Positions 31,832 through 44,289 are shown, counted from the stretch's first letter. The stretch: DNA of 64,000 bases from Isoetes taiwanensis (GCA_021234155.1 JAJEKV010000033.1:6810635-6874634), one strand, 5' to 3'. Numbers and translations: made by a program. The notes: generated by a model not told the origin, from the letters alone.

Positions 31832-32590
31832 CCTCATACTTGGTAAACAACTTTTGGTATTCTTTGTGGAAATAATCCTGTATCTCCTTTTGAGAGGCCA
31901 AGGTGTTCCCCTTCCCATCCTTAACCAGTACAATTCCATTGTTAATAATTCTGCTCTTAGCAGTTCTGAAGAAAAAGGCTGAACCTGTATCATCCATTTC
32001 ATTGATGTATTTGCACTTGCTCCTTATGGCCAAACTTTTTGCCTCTGTTTCTTCTATTTTTTTAACCTTAATCTCCAATTCTGCTTCCTTCTCTTGCCAG
32101 ATCTTATTGTCTTTATCCTGAAACAGAAATTCTCTAACCTCCCTCATGGCTTCATGCACTTCTTGTTTTTCCTTTTTCTTCTTTGAGCTCCATTCCTTTC
32201 CCCATTCTTTAATCCAAGATTTGATGTCCCTCAATTTCTGTACAAAATGTTTCATGGATTCCGAGAGGGGTATCGTAGGCATCTGATTATAATATTTTAT
32301 GAACTCCTCTAGTTCCTTTTTTTAAAAGAAACTAGACAGTCTGAGAGTCTCCACATTCTACCACAAAAAAAGGGAAATCGAGCCAAAACATATTTCTGAT
32401 ATCTACATTCTTCCCCATTTTTGTTAATTCCATTATTATGGCTGCCAATCGAACCCCTTCATGTCTTATGCAACCAATTACAGCCTTCGATTCTAATTCT
32501 TTTAGCCTGTTAGGAACAAAGTCATGTTTAAGAGAATGAATATCTCAAAATTCTGGCTTTGCTCTAGAGTAGAGGTGCCAGTGTTGGTCC
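31832..32590 (-). pseudogene. Upstream fragment of the old LINE
   Basis: The frame at 32282-31791 encodes the Lys/Glu-rich linker between endonuclease and RT (IKEWGKEWSSKKKKEKQEVH, GSAFFFRTAKSRIINNGIVL, EYQKLFTKYEVDT). Further upstream (32320-32560) a minus-strand frame reads LKHDFVPNRLKELESKAVIG and GVRLAAIIMELTKMGKNVDI, which resembles plant LINE ORF1 N-terminal sequence. The endonuclease domain itself is missing between them. Confidence 0.65.
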
Positions 32591-32599
32591 ATTTAAGCT

Positions 32600-33216
32600 T
32601 AGCAAGGCCATAGCTTCTCATTCAACACTCCAAATTCCACGTTTGAAGATGCATTGGAAAGCTGGAAAGAAATTCTATCCATCACTCCCAAGATTTGACA
32701 ATTCTGCCAATAGGAGGTAATGCAGTGAGCCATTGAAATTTGGGTGTTTTGAGACAAAGATGGTTCAGATTTGATGCCCAAGTTTTGTGCAGATTTTAAC
32801 CTTTGTTGGTGCAGATTTGGTTCAGTCTGCAACCTTATTTGGTGCACAGATTCACCCATTAGTTCACAGCTGCACCTAAAACGGTTCATTGTTTTCCCTT
32901 TTATGAAAACAATAAGATATCTAAAATCTAATAAACGAAAGTTGAATAAGAGGAATTGAACCCCAATTGATGTTAAACAACACCAAGTTCCAACATTCAG
33001 ACCTGCATCACAGAGACGAAGCATTAGAAAGAATATAAAAATGTCAAAGAAAAGGAAAAATTGAATTTAAAGAACTCAGATTCCAGATGTTATTGAAGAA
33101 GACTCCAAAGAAGATCTGAAAGCATAAAATAAAGATAATAACTGGGCTAACTTGGTAACATGCTAATTCCAAAACTGAAAACATTGCAAGATCTCAATGC
33201 CAACAGCAAAAACAAT
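32600..33216. other. Gene-free stretch before the pogo element
   Basis: A 141-codon minus-strand frame (33024-32599) has no domain I recognise. This interval may include the 3' flank or terminal sequence of the pogo element, but no terminal inverted repeats are evident. Confidence 0.4.
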
Positions 33217-35426
33217 TCAATTCATAACATAATCTTGAGAATAAAACGAATTTATAGACCTCAACCTCTTGGCTGGCCTATCAGACATTTCTGAAAATTC
33301 ATGTGTTTCTTCCAACACATTGGCATTTGGTCCACTGTCTGGCTGATCCTCCTGAAACTCTTCCATTGTATCTGCAAAAGTATCATCTGCATTACAAATA
33401 GGGATTTCAACTAATATGTTTGCATCTTCGTTATGAGTTAGAACATTAGCTTGGTTGTCATCAAGCACTTCCACAATTTCAAGTGCTTCATTTTCTTCCA
33501 AAGAAGCTATGTCTTCTTCCTCTGCAACCTGCAAAAATAGTTTAAGAATTAAGATCTAAAATAGATGGAAAGTGAAAGTGACACACTCAAGAATTGAAAT
33601 AACTTAAAAAATAGAAAAGCAAAACAAAATTACATAATTTACCTTCTCAGATCCCTTTTTCTTCCTTCCCTTGCCCTTTTGCGCCTCTTTTTCCTTCCTC
33701 TTTTTCTCCTTTGCCACCTCTCTCTGTTTCTGCCTTTCCTCTTTCTCCTTTTGTTTTTTCTCTTTGAGTTTCTTCTTCTCTTCCATTTGAGATTTCTTTC
33801 TCTCGGCTGCTTCCTTTCTAGCTTTTTTCTTTTCTTGTTTCTCAATTTCCTCTTGCTACAACTTAGCTATGATGTCTGCTTTAGTAACCAGCAAAGTTCC
33901 CTTAATATTTTTTGGAATGAAAGTTCTTCTAGATCTAATTCTTGGTTCAGTCCCTTGCACTTCTGCTGGTGCCACTTCTGCTGCTTCTGCTGGTGCCACT
34001 TCTGCTGCTTCTTCCTCTTCTGCTGCTGCCTCAGAAACATTGTCTACTAAGTGATCCAATGGAGTATCATTTTCATTATCTTGGAAGACAAAATATCTTC
34101 CAACAAGCTCAGGCACTACCATTGAGGGATTCAAAGGCCAAATTCCTGTTTTTTTGAATCCAGATATTATGTTAGCAGGAGTTAATGATAACTCAAGGGC
34201 CTCACTTACAAGGGCAGTCAGATCCTCTTTATGCGGCTCGACATGGTCATGATGCATACAATACCTGCGCCTAGCATTTCTAAAAGCTTCCTTGAAAGGT
34301 CTAAAACATGAAACATCAAGGGGCTGTAACCTATGACTAGTGTGAGGTGGCAATCTAAAAATTTCAAGGCCAATAGATGAAGCATAGGTTAATGTCTCAA
34401 CAGCTAAATGGCTGCCATGGCCATCAAGGATAAGCAAATGCGGATTGTCCTTTGACACTCCTCCTGGAACTTTAGATCTAAAATGATCAATCCAATTTCT
34501 AAACAAAGCATTAGTCATCCATGCTTTTTGTTGCATCGCCATTGCAGCATCTGGTTCACATCCATCAATATAATCATCTCTAGCTCTCTTACCTTTAAGC
34601 ACATAAAGAGATGGTAGCTTCACACCTGCAGCAGAAACACAGCAGCATACCGTGAGCCATTCACGATTCTTCATGGTTCTCTCTGAAATCTGTCTAGCTC
34701 CTTTTCGTCCTATGACCCTAACTCCTGTTTCTTTTCCTGCTTGGATTCCAGACTCATCAACATTCCATATGTGAGAAGCATCAAACTTAAAAGTGTTATA
34801 AGCTTCTGATAAATCAGAATAAAAAAGCATCAAGGTTAACAGGTGAAATTGCAATAGCTCTAGCATTATCTACAACTTGAGTTCTTCTCAATGCCAATTC
34901 TGGATGCCTTCCTTTAAAACACTTCCACCATTTCATACCTAGTAATCCCTCTTTAAAAGGAGTGATCCTGCCAGCACACCTCTGCAACTCTTTCCCTCAG
35001 CATGCGAACAGTCACTCCAGTCCCATCAGCCACCATTTGTAAACACCAAGTAACTATTTTATCTTCTTCCTCAGATGTGAGAACCTTTGGTTTCTTACCA
35101 TTCTTTACCTTTGAGATGTCGAAGAGGTAATTTCTTAGAGTGGTGTGTGGAACACCATGCTTCCTAGCCACTTTTCTGATAGAAAGATACCCTTCATCAG
35201 CTTCTAGAATGGCTGCATCCATCTGCTCCTTAGTCCAGGCACCCCTCTTCATGTTTCTAACTCTCTTGAATATTGGAATTGTTGGAGGAGGTGCTTGAAC
35301 ACGATTCCTAATTCCAAGCCGTGGCCATTGGGGTATACTACTAAGAACATGATCCTTATCATGATCAAGAGCAGAATTAGATGCTGTGGCTTGCTGAGAT
35401 CGCTTTCTAAGAGCTTTGAAAAGCAT
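33217..35426 (-). pseudogene. Pogo-like (Tc1/mariner superfamily) transposase, broken
   Basis: From the ATG at 35426, the N-terminus has a pipsqueak/CENP-B-like helix-turn-helix (KEQMDAAILEADEGYLSIRK, ARKHGVPHTTLRNYL). A second helix region follows in another frame (GMKWWKCFKGRHPEL). The DDE_1 catalytic core comes next: WNVDESGIQ (first Asp), LLILDGHGSHL (second Asp) and LQPLDVSCFRPFK (third Asp), a DDD-type triad. A very Lys/Glu-rich coiled tail lies beyond a single TAG (33856-33858). An intron probably spans about 33641-33532 (donor AAG/GTAAAT, acceptor TTTTTGCAG), joining an acidic last exon with PAKRLRS as a possible nuclear signal. Frameshifts lie near 34975 and 34830. It would move DNA by cut-and-paste if intact. 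Confidence 0.85.
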
Positions 35427-35841
35427 GATGCAAATAGAAGAAAATATCAGGCCAATACAGAGAGAAGAAACAAGGACCGTGGACTGTGCTCAAATCACAA
35501 TAGAGGATCCTTATATATTCCATATAAGAGAGGGAAATTCGAAATAAAACCTCCATACTTGATCCTGTGGTAGGATTACATGCCACAGTAGCAATCCGAA
35601 TGAAAAGCCCATCTGAAACGCAAATAGCCAGGAGGGAATTGTTCTTGGGAGGGAAAAGTTGTTGGCATGCTGTAACTGCATGCAGATTCGACTATGGCTT
35701 GAAGAAAAAGGGCCAGGGAATGCATGTCAACTGTAAACCATTGGTTGCATGCTTTTTGAAGCAAAAATCAGACCTTAAAGAGCACCAAAATATCTTGAAA
35801 CTGAATTAAGAACTGTCCAAAAATAGATACTTACCGTTCCA

Positions 35842-36471
35842 TCAACGGTAAAGAATTGAACGACATGGCCAAGTCCTGCACCAATCCATATACAAAAATA
35901 GAACAAAAAAAGGTCTTAAAGATGAACGAATAAAGGGATATGTGGCATGCCATATAAGGTAACGAGATTTACCATGTGTGGCAAAGAAGTGGACGATGGT
36001 GTGCCTCTGTTTGCGCCAAGAAAGCTTTAGTCTACACCATATTTTGTCTGAATGTTCTATATTAGGGTTCGGTTTGGACGTATTACAGAGATGACATGGC
36101 CGCCACATCAGGTCCATGCAGCGAAGCAAGTGTGGAAATTGCTCTAATAAGGGCGCGTCTACTCTATGCTCTTGTTTCTGCAGCATTCGTCTCTATTCTC
36201 GATTGACTTCATCCAATAGGGGTTGCACCAACTGACTCTGCATTTGTACTGGAGAAATAGTTTGTGATCTCGTCCTCCTCGTCATATTCTGCGCCATGCT
36301 AGGAATAAGCCAGTCGCCACAGACAAAAAATGGCTTTTCGCCTTTCTCAGTTTCAGTTTCATTCCCTATCAGAATCTTCATCATCTCAATCATTTGAGTC
36401 TGCATGGATATTGACATTTTCTGAAAAAGTTCTGTCAGCACTGTCCCTAAATCATCCTTCCCTGTTCCCAA
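35842..36471 (-). other. Two adjacent minus-strand frames of unknown origin
   Basis: Frames 36471-36193 and 36186-35842 may be one broken gene. The first has a helical TELFQKMSISMQTQMIEMMK segment and a basic NMTRRTRSQT segment. The second has CHLC and several His/Trp residues but no clear domain. They could be the N-terminal region of a LINE ORF1. I cannot assign a function. Confidence 0.3.
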
Positions 36472-36499
36472 CGTTTTGCCAGAACCTTTACCCTGACCT

Positions 36500-36671
36500 G
36501 TTAAATCTGCCTCAGTTCATGTACCATTTTCTGCCCTGACCGTACCCTTGGTCTCCTGTGTACCCTGCAAGGGCCCCTTTGGGCCCACACCTCGACTCTC
36601 CATGCTGTGAACCTGAACTCTCCTCTCTCCCTACCAAGATGCCGCCTCTGCTAGCGCCATCCCTTTCCACG

Positions 36672-36703
<32 letters not shown>

Positions 36704-38816
36704 ATAAGTAATGGCACATGCCAAATAAGAAGAACAAGCCATGTGAGTAAATTACTTGAGGTATATGGAAATATGATATGATCAGCAACAATACCACTAT
36801 GGGTTATAGTATGCCCATGGGGTGTTTGGTGTTGAAAAAGCAATCTGATAATATAGAAAGATTGATGGCACATGCCAAATCCATAAGTTGTGGGCATTTT
36901 TCTAGCTCCTATAAAGCTATGTATGATTATAAGTAGTGCCCTGTATACCGAATAGTGCATACAATTTAACCCATAGGGGAAAGAAAAAATAGATGATAGA
37001 TCATTCTAGAGTAGTGTTGGTGCTGCTTAAAAATCTTAAGATAAAAGAATAAGTTGAAGGGTTGGCCTTTGAAAAAATACATTTCTTTTTTTTAAAAAAA
37101 TATCTAACCTCTGAATTGATGGAATCTCTGGATCGTGAAGGCAGCCGAATGCATTGATGGCACATTCTAGGGTTATGACCAAGGATAGAGTCCGGAACTT
37201 CGATCCCCTGCACTGCCATGCCGCCATTCTTGATGGCTAATCTATTCCCCAAGGTAAAGCATTGATTTGCAACACATGAATTCTGAAAGCCCCAACATGC
37301 AGAGGTTATGCTGCCGCTGCCGCTGCCGCTGTGAGTATTACTAGCAGCAAGTTATGGTTTTTTGCATGTGGCCTACAAGAGTTGCTGCCTGCAGGCACGA
37401 ATGCATCAGATTTCATTTGTTTATGCAAGAAAAGGGTCTCTTACCCAATTTCGAACTATTTGCCAGCTCCAGTCTGTGGCTGCAAGCACAGATGCATCAA
37501 AATGTTTTCTTGTGCTAGATATGGACCTCTTCTCCAATTTCGAATTCGAATTCTGTTTCATGGAGTACTTATGGTAATATGTCCATCGTGTTTGCTACTT
37601 GGCATAAAAGGGTTCTTTCTCTGATCAGAAAAACTTACCATATGGCCCATTCAAATCTATGAAGCAAAGGGCTACAATCCAGGTCTACAACCCAGGTCTG
37701 TATATATTTAAACAGGTCTCTAGATGTTTCGTTTGTGAGACATAATAATAGGCTGATAGGTTATCTGATACCTACAGGCTAATATGATATGCTATGTGCA
37801 CTTTTCTTTCGAAATATCCTCAGAAAAATCTACTGTGATGTTTAACAGTGATATTTAATTCATTTGAATTGCTATGTTATCTGAACCATGCATTCTTAGT
37901 AGGCTCTCTTTTTATCAAGAGCAAAGGGTACATTGGGTGAAGGGCGAAGAGCCAAGAATCACCTGATGTACCTTTTGGCCCTTGGGTCGTTACCGAGTCT
38001 ATCGCTAACGTTCTCATGTCTGCAGGTACGTGGTGATTCTTCTCCCAATGCATTTGCTTTGCTATTATGGTGATTGGTTGCTCGAAACGGATGTATGGTC
38101 TTGGATACAAATGCTTAAAGATATGCTGATATAAAACTGATATAAAACTGAAATGGACACGGGTTTGAGATAAATCTGAATTTTGAATTTGCTATGTGCA
38201 AAACTTAATACTAGGATAAGTGTATTTGCTGTTTTGCATAATAAGACATAGTATACATGTTTTGTTTGACGAAAGAACTAGCTCAAGACAAAAAGACAAG
38301 TCGGATCATGCATATGTGATGATCATGCATGTATCAGATACTATTACTGTTGTTAAGATCATGTTTTCGAATATATGGAAATCTTGGTACTCCCGGATTC
38401 ACATGGTTGTATGATCCCTGTGATGGAAAATACTCGGACCAATAATAATGTGGTACTGCAGGGCTACAAAATATTGAGTATACATAGTGTTGTTAGTTGT
38501 TAGAAGCAAATCACGATGGCAATGATTCTAAAAACCTCCTGTTTTCATTGATAACAGGAATCATAGTTTTCCTAAAGATGAACAAATACTGCATTATGTG
38601 GAATGTAATTGTGGATTGTATATCCTATAGTTTGATTATGGAATTGATTGGTGAACCTGTTGTCCATAGATTGATGTACCAGACTATGATCTACTAGATC
38701 ATAGGATGGAATGATTAAGCTACGGAGGGATTGACCAAAGTAGTTTGATGTGCTAGTAGGATTGTTGTCCGAACTAGTTATGTCCGGGTTTTTTTTTTTT
38801 TTTTTTTTTTTTTTTT
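36500..38816. other. Gene-free stretch with homopolymer runs
   Basis: There is a T-run of about 30 bp at 36670-36700, a GCTGCC microsatellite at about 37307-37330, and a T-run of 27 bp at 38790-38816. No open frame has a recognised domain. The T-runs may mark tails of retroposed sequences. Confidence 0.5.
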
Positions 38817-39440
38817 GCAGATACTCATTTCAGGGTGTGTACTAGTCATGAAATTTAAAGAGTCATACTCTTTTCAACATTGGTAGAACTAAAGTCAGAG
38901 TGCTTCATTAGACATATACAATGAATGAAAACTTGTACAATGCATTCATTGACATTAGTAAACTTACTTGATGTTGCTCAGATCCATTATAATTGAAGGT
39001 GCTAAGACTAAAGATTGACACGGTACTACATGAAATATGAGCAGAAATGGCACCACCGTGCCGTTTAGGGGAGTGAATGAGGTGCCTATGTTATGCATGC
39101 AGATATTGATAAACATGTGTCAAGAGGAGCAAGTATACATAACAAGGGCACCCCATTAACATTCCTCCAATGGTGCAATTTAGCTCTAACAGCATAAAAT
39201 TCGTAAATTCCATGGATTCAACAAGGGGAAAAACCTAGATACTCATTTCAAGGTGTGTACTAGTCATGGAATTTAAAGAGTCATACTCTTTTCAACATTG
39301 ATAGAATTAAAGTCAGAGTGCTTCAGTAGACAGATATTATGAATGAAAACTTGTACAATACATTCATTGACATTAGTAAACTTCCTTGATATTGCTCAGA
39401 TCCATTATAATTGAAGCTGCTAAGACTAAAGATTGACACG
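38817..39440. repeat. Tandem repeat A-B-A
   Basis: Unit A (AGATACTCATTTCA, then GTGTGTACTAGTCATG and later TTCATTGACATTAGTAAACT) occurs at 38819-39030 and again at 39235-39440. Between them, unit B (39045-39245) matches 21267-21475. The original array was therefore probably B-A-B-A, now split by 17 kb of insertions between the first B and the first A at AGATACTCATTT. Confidence 0.7.
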
Positions 39441-40234
39441 GCTACATGAAACTTAAACTAAAAATGCTGCTCTTATAAAAGCTCTAGTGCCCACTATCAT
39501 AATCGACTGGAGCACCTGAAGATCTGCTCTTCAAGAAGATATTATCGAATAGCACACATGTGTCTAAGAAATGATCTGTTCACGTGCCTGAAAGAATTCA
39601 TGTGCCTTATATGAGTGGCAGCTGCAGCAACAAAGTGGAGTTGAAAATGCCTATAGTGTCGGGAACATCTTTGTCGGACCAGGTCTAGAATGGATGGATT
39701 TTTTTCAGCTTCGATTTTGTGGATTTGGTAAGAAATATGGGCAACAGGTGATGCATGGATTGTTCAAGGCCTTTACCAATGTCTAATAAGAAGCTCACAG
39801 TATGTAGGACTGTGCATAGGCTCCAACGTATTTTCATCAAGAAATATTTGCATCAGGTAATAGATTCTCAAATAAGGTTCTTTTACATGCTTTCTAAAGC
39901 ACAAATTCCCCTTTCCAAACAAGCTTTCTGAAGCACAAGTTGCCCATTTCTCCACTCCTCTGATATACTTTGGATATACATGTGCATCAAATGGGCAGAA
40001 GAGTGAAATGGGCAAAACAACAACATAGTCAAATGGGCAGAACAACATCGGACATACTCAGGTTCTACTCAAATCAGGATATCACAAATAGTTCTCCTTT
40101 TCTTCTATAAGGATCCAAATGTTTTTCAAGTAATCCAGGCAGGATTTGGCTGTTTTGTGAATTATGGGCATGGGCAAATCGACTTATAGGAATTGTTGTG
40201 GAAGATAAACAAAAAACCTTATGCTACATGAATG

Positions 40235-40273
40235 TATTAAGCAAGAAAAAAAACGTACTTGGTCAAATTGCCC
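40235..40273 (+). repeat. Left target duplication of LINE copy c (39 bp)
   Basis: It begins TATTAAGCAAGAAAAAAAAC and ends GTCAAATTGCCC. It matches 42872-42910 at 35 of 39 bases, and all four differences are transitions. Confidence 0.85.
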
Positions 40274-40289
40274 ACACGCTGACATGCTC

Positions 40290-42678
40290 GCAGAAGCCCT
40301 CCCGACAGTTCTGCGGGCCCACACGCTAGAGCAGCAAACCGACCAGCTGGTTGAGCTCCTCAGAACAGGGGCAGACAGGTGCTTTGGGAGACCTCCCCCA
40401 CGCTAGAGATCAGAGGCCGCAACCTTCCCGCGTAACAGATGGTTTGATGCTGAGTGTAAGGAACGCAAACGCGCACTCCGTCTCATCGTGGATCAGGACA
40501 CGAGAGCTCAGGCCACCAGCCATTACCGTGCCTTTCTCAAGGAAACAAAGGCAAGGTACCTGGCAAGGCACTAAGGAGAAATGTTCGGCCTACTGGACGC
40601 CCACCCGAGAACTTTCTGGCGCAGGGTACTCTGCAGGCCAGCACAGCCTATGGGGAACATCACGGCGGTGCAATGGGAGCAGTACCTGCAATAGCTTTAT
40701 GATCCCCCGGGAACACGGACAGATGTGCCCCCGCAACATGGCCCATCGCTGGTGATCACAGAAGAAGATGTCGAAGAGGGGCTGCAGCGCCTGGCTAATA
40801 GGAAGGCAGCAAACTTGGACGGCCTGCAAGCGGAGTTGCTCAAGTGGGCAGGACAGCCCATGGTGCCCGTCCTTGCTGCACTGTTCAACAGGGCGCTACA
40901 AGAGGGTTTTCCCTGGTCATGGACCACAAGCAGGGTTATTCCGATCTACAAGGCAGGGGACCCACACTGTCCAGCCAATTACCGAACCATCATGGTCAGC
41001 TCAGTATTTGCCAAAGCCGTGCGAGGCATTCTCGAACGGCGGTAACCCGGATGGGCAGAGGCAGCGGAAGTCAGGGCACTTACCCAGGCAGGCTTCCGAC
41101 CCCGACATTCGACCATTGATCACATCTTCACACTCAGGGCCGGGTCGGGGGACAGCCAGAACCGTCGGGAGGACTGTCGGGCTGTTTTGTGGACTTTGCA
41201 AAAGCTTTCGACCGCGATTACCCGGGGAAAAGTTGTGGGCTTAGATTGCACCATCGGGGCTCCCTATGGATCTGCGAGAACGCGGTGTGTCTGGTGTATC
41301 TGAGCCGCACGGCCGCATGCAACTGGAAGGACAGTCATTCGCCAGTAGCATTGGAGTTAGGCAAGGTTGTCCTCTCTCACCCACACTCTTTGCACTTTAC
41401 ATTGACCAGTTGGAAGCCTGGCTTGCTGCCAATGGGGGGGACGGTATGCAGCTCTTGCACCAGGTCATCCGGCAGCTCATCTATGCGGATGATGTGGACC
41501 TCTTGGCACATACACCAGAGGGCATGCAGGCACACCTAGATGCCCTGGACACATTCTGCCAGGTGACGGACATGCGTGTCAACCTAGCCAAGACTAAGGT
41601 GGTCCTCATATCCTCCTCACGTTATCCAGCACCTCCGGCGCTCACTTATCAGGGGCAGATGGTAGAGGTCACACCCAGCTACAAGTACCTGGGGGTGGAA
41701 TTTCTGTCCTCAATGTATTGGGATGCATCCATTCGCCTTTGGGTGACCGCGGGTTGGAAGGCGTTGTACGCAATGCAAAACAATAGTCACAGGGCAGAGC
41801 TGTATGACTGGGGCCACCAGTCACATTTGTTCTGGGCACTGGTGGAGCCAGTTCTTCTGTATGGGGTCGAGGTGTGGGGCCCAGTGGTGTCTTTGGCGAC
41901 TTGGAATGACTTAGAGCAGGTCCAGAAGGCATTTTTGACGCGGGCACTTGGGGTCAAGCCCTCAGTTCCATATCAGATCTTGTTGCAGGAGACAAGATTC
42001 ATGCCCCTGCAGCATGCGGCCCTCGATAGACACATTGTTTATTTCCAGAAGGTGGCCAGCATGGGCGACACTCGGCTCCCGCACTTGTCTTACGTTGTGG
42101 CGATGAGCCCGCAATGACTTAGGGCTTGTTGGAAGGACAAGAGAGCCCAGTGGCTGGCGCGCTGGAATGTAGACGCACATAGGTGCATCGAGGTGCACAC
42201 AGACGCCGGCCGGGATAGGCGGAGGGGGTACTTGGACTCTTGTTTCCTGGGGAAGCTCTGGGACCACCATGCTCTGGAACAGGTAAAGGTGGCACACTAC
42301 AAACAATACATAAACCCCACCCTGGTTCGAGGACCACAGCTCTACCTGTGTTCTCAGTTGCCCATGAAGAAGCGCAAGATCATCGCGTCCATTCGAACAG
42401 GGGCCCACCATCTTCGGCTTGAGACGGGTCGGTGGGTTGGAGAGCCGCGCCAGGACATGCTTTGTCAGTGTTGCCTGCTAGGGGTTGTTGAGGATGAAAG
42501 CCATGCCTTCCAGAGCTGTTCAGCCTATAGTCAGATTCGGGCTCGCTACATTCTCTTGGTGCGACCTGGTCTGCCCCTGCATGAGCTACTCAGTACGCCG
42601 TCAGTTCGATCCCTTGGCTCCTACCTCCAGGAGGTTTTGGATCTGCGGACTCACCTCTGCCCCCGGGGGCCTACCTGA
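40290..42678 (+). pseudogene. ORF2 3' half of TTCC-tailed LINE copy c
   Basis: Frames at 40290-41045 hold the linker (ITEEDVEEGLQRLANRKAAN, LDGLQAELLKWAG) and the first RT motifs. The frame at 41266-42117 is open for 283 codons with SIGVRQGCPLSPTLFALYID, catalytic QLIYADDVDLLAHT, VNLAKTKVVLIS and LVEPVLLYGVEVWGP. The frame at 42193-42678 completes the C-terminus with a zf-RVT-like CQCCLLGVVEDESHAFQSC. Frameshifts lie near 41050-41260 and a stop is at 42115. It is not functional, but it gives the cleanest view of this family's RT. Confidence 0.85.
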
Positions 42679-42730
42679 GGTGCTGGAAATTCATGTGTAT
42701 ATGTATATTTGTACAGCTGCTAGCAGGCTT

Positions 42731-42784
42731 GTTGCTGCGACGGTTTTTCCCTCCTAAGAGGGGTTTTTTAATCCGGGTAGCAAC
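42731..42784 (+). other. 3'UTR stem-loop of TTCC-tailed LINE copy c
   Basis: The outer stem is GTTGCT with AGCAAC. The inner stem-loop is CCCTC-CTAA-GAGGG. The outer stem differs in sequence from copy b yet still pairs. Confidence 0.6.
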
Positions 42785-42871
42785 GGGCTTGCTGCACCCG
42801 TGTAATTTGGGCCCCATAGGCCGATTGGCCTCCACGGACGATAAAAGAACCTTCCTTCCTTCCGTTCTTCC

Positions 42872-42910
42872 TATCAAGCAAGAAAAAAAGTGTACTTGAT
42901 CAAATTGCCC
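42872..42910 (+). repeat. Right target duplication of LINE copy c
   Basis: It begins TATCAAGCAAGAAAAAAAGT and ends ATCAAATTGCCC. It pairs with 40235-40273. Confidence 0.85.
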
Positions 42911-43604
42911 TTCTCTTGCCTTCATGATGGAAACTAGAGAAAGCTAGGGTTGAAATACTGGCGATTAGAATGCCATTTTTTGCTCATCAAAAAGGGAAAT
43001 CTATTGTGAACCTGCAAGTAGATTCAAGATAAGATATGAATATGCTAAATGAACCTGCTACATCAATAAATCTTAAAATAAAGAAGGGGAAAATGTACGT
43101 GCCATTCACATATCCATTGGCAAGCATTCTTGTTTGCATCCATAAAAGAGTGAAGAACCTTTTTTTTTTTCCTTTAGATATCTATAAATGAAGAACTAAA
43201 TTCTTGCAATAGAATACAGATACGAATGTAGAGCGCCAACAATTTCTATAATGGTAGTTGGCGAATCTTTTTGAATTTCAATGAAAATGTATTTGGAGTT
43301 GGCTATTATTAAATGATAATTAAAAAAAGTTTAGCATATGGAAAGGCTATTCCCTTTCCTTTTAGAGGAAAATGGGGAAACTCATTTCACAAATGTTGAG
43401 GAAAAGTGGCATATTTGTATTTATGTAAGGCGAGTTAAGCAAAAAAAAAGGGCCCCTATTCATATAATTCGCCGCAAAAATGTCCATACCCTTAGAAAAT
43501 CGCCGTTTGGCTATATATAGCCCTTAATTTTTTCCATGCTTTAAGAGGGAAACTTATGACAACGACGGGGATTTAAAGAAGATGAGAAAAATAAAGTCAA
43601 GACC

Positions 43605-43875
43605 ATTTTAAATTTTAAAATTCAAATTTGGCTGGGCAGGCGGATCTTTGACTTTGGAATTTTAAATATGGGCGGGGATTTGAAATTTAAAATTTTGGCC
43701 GATGGGCATTTGAATTTTAAAATTTGGGCGGGCGGGTGTTTAAGATTTCAAATTTGGGCGGGTGGGCATTTGAATTTTAAATTTGGGCAGGCGAGTGTTT
43801 AAAATTTCAAATTTGGAATGGCAGGCTTTTGAATTTTAATTTTTGGGCGGGCAAGCAAGCGTTTGAATTCAAAGT
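43605..43875. repeat. Minisatellite alternating AT palindromes with GGGCGGGC
   Basis: Seven to eight units of roughly 30-36 bp alternate GAATTTTAAAATT or GAAATTTCAAATT with TGGGCGGGCGGGTGTTT-type G-rich segments. There is no coding content. Confidence 0.7.
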
Positions 43876-44289
43876 TGAAGTGACCGCAGCTTGCTCGAAC
43901 GATGCTAGCTAGGCCGCCTGCTAGATCGAGGTACATCATAGTTTTCATTTGAGGCGACCTCATTTGAAATTCGAGTTGCCCGCTTCCAGATGCTAGCGCC
44001 TCCCTCTTCCTAGTGCCTCCCTCCAGCAACCAGCTCAAGAGACCTGTTCTCGGCCAGCGCCCAGTCGTCAAGGCCTAGCACCTTCCAGTTGCTATTTTTT
44101 CCTGCCTTTCTGCACACCAGAAAACACTTTCTCTCCATAGTGTCTAGATTTCAAGGCATGATGGACGCCACATGGGATGCTTAAGTTGAAGCCAGCGCCC
44201 TTCAAGGCACATGTATATGTCTATTATTTTCTGATCATAAGCTTGCCAGCCCGGTAAGATCAAACTGTCGTGGCTCCATTTGTCTGCAT

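Larger units (their letters stand above)
21478..32590 (-). mobile_element. Old L1-type LINE, interrupted by three later insertions
   Basis: Pieces of one LINE on the minus strand are separated by other elements: 31832-32590 (5'), 28972-29175, 22658-24945 (3' coding), and a 3' untranslated part to the T-run at 21478-21492, which is its poly(A) tail. A hAT MITE sits in the 3'UTR, and two plus-strand TTCC-tailed LINEs sit in the coding region. Reading across the gaps restores the order of an L1 RT domain. The true 5' end is not identified. Confidence 0.8.
40274..42871 (+). mobile_element. TTCC-tailed LINE, copy c
   Basis: This 5'-truncated copy begins in the endonuclease-RT linker and ends with the 3' hairpin, the GGCCTCCACGGACG module and CCTTCCTTCC repeats. 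The 39-bp target duplication fixes both ends exactly. It is the best-preserved RT of the three copies. Confidence 0.9.

Noticed and set aside
32599-33024. 141-codon minus-strand frame as a gene
   Set aside because: Its composition looks like translated non-coding repeat and I recognise no family.
33679-34050. Leu/Phe-rich plus-strand frames resembling membrane proteins
   Set aside because: They are antisense to the Lys/Glu-rich tail and Ala/Glu repeats of the pogo transposase.
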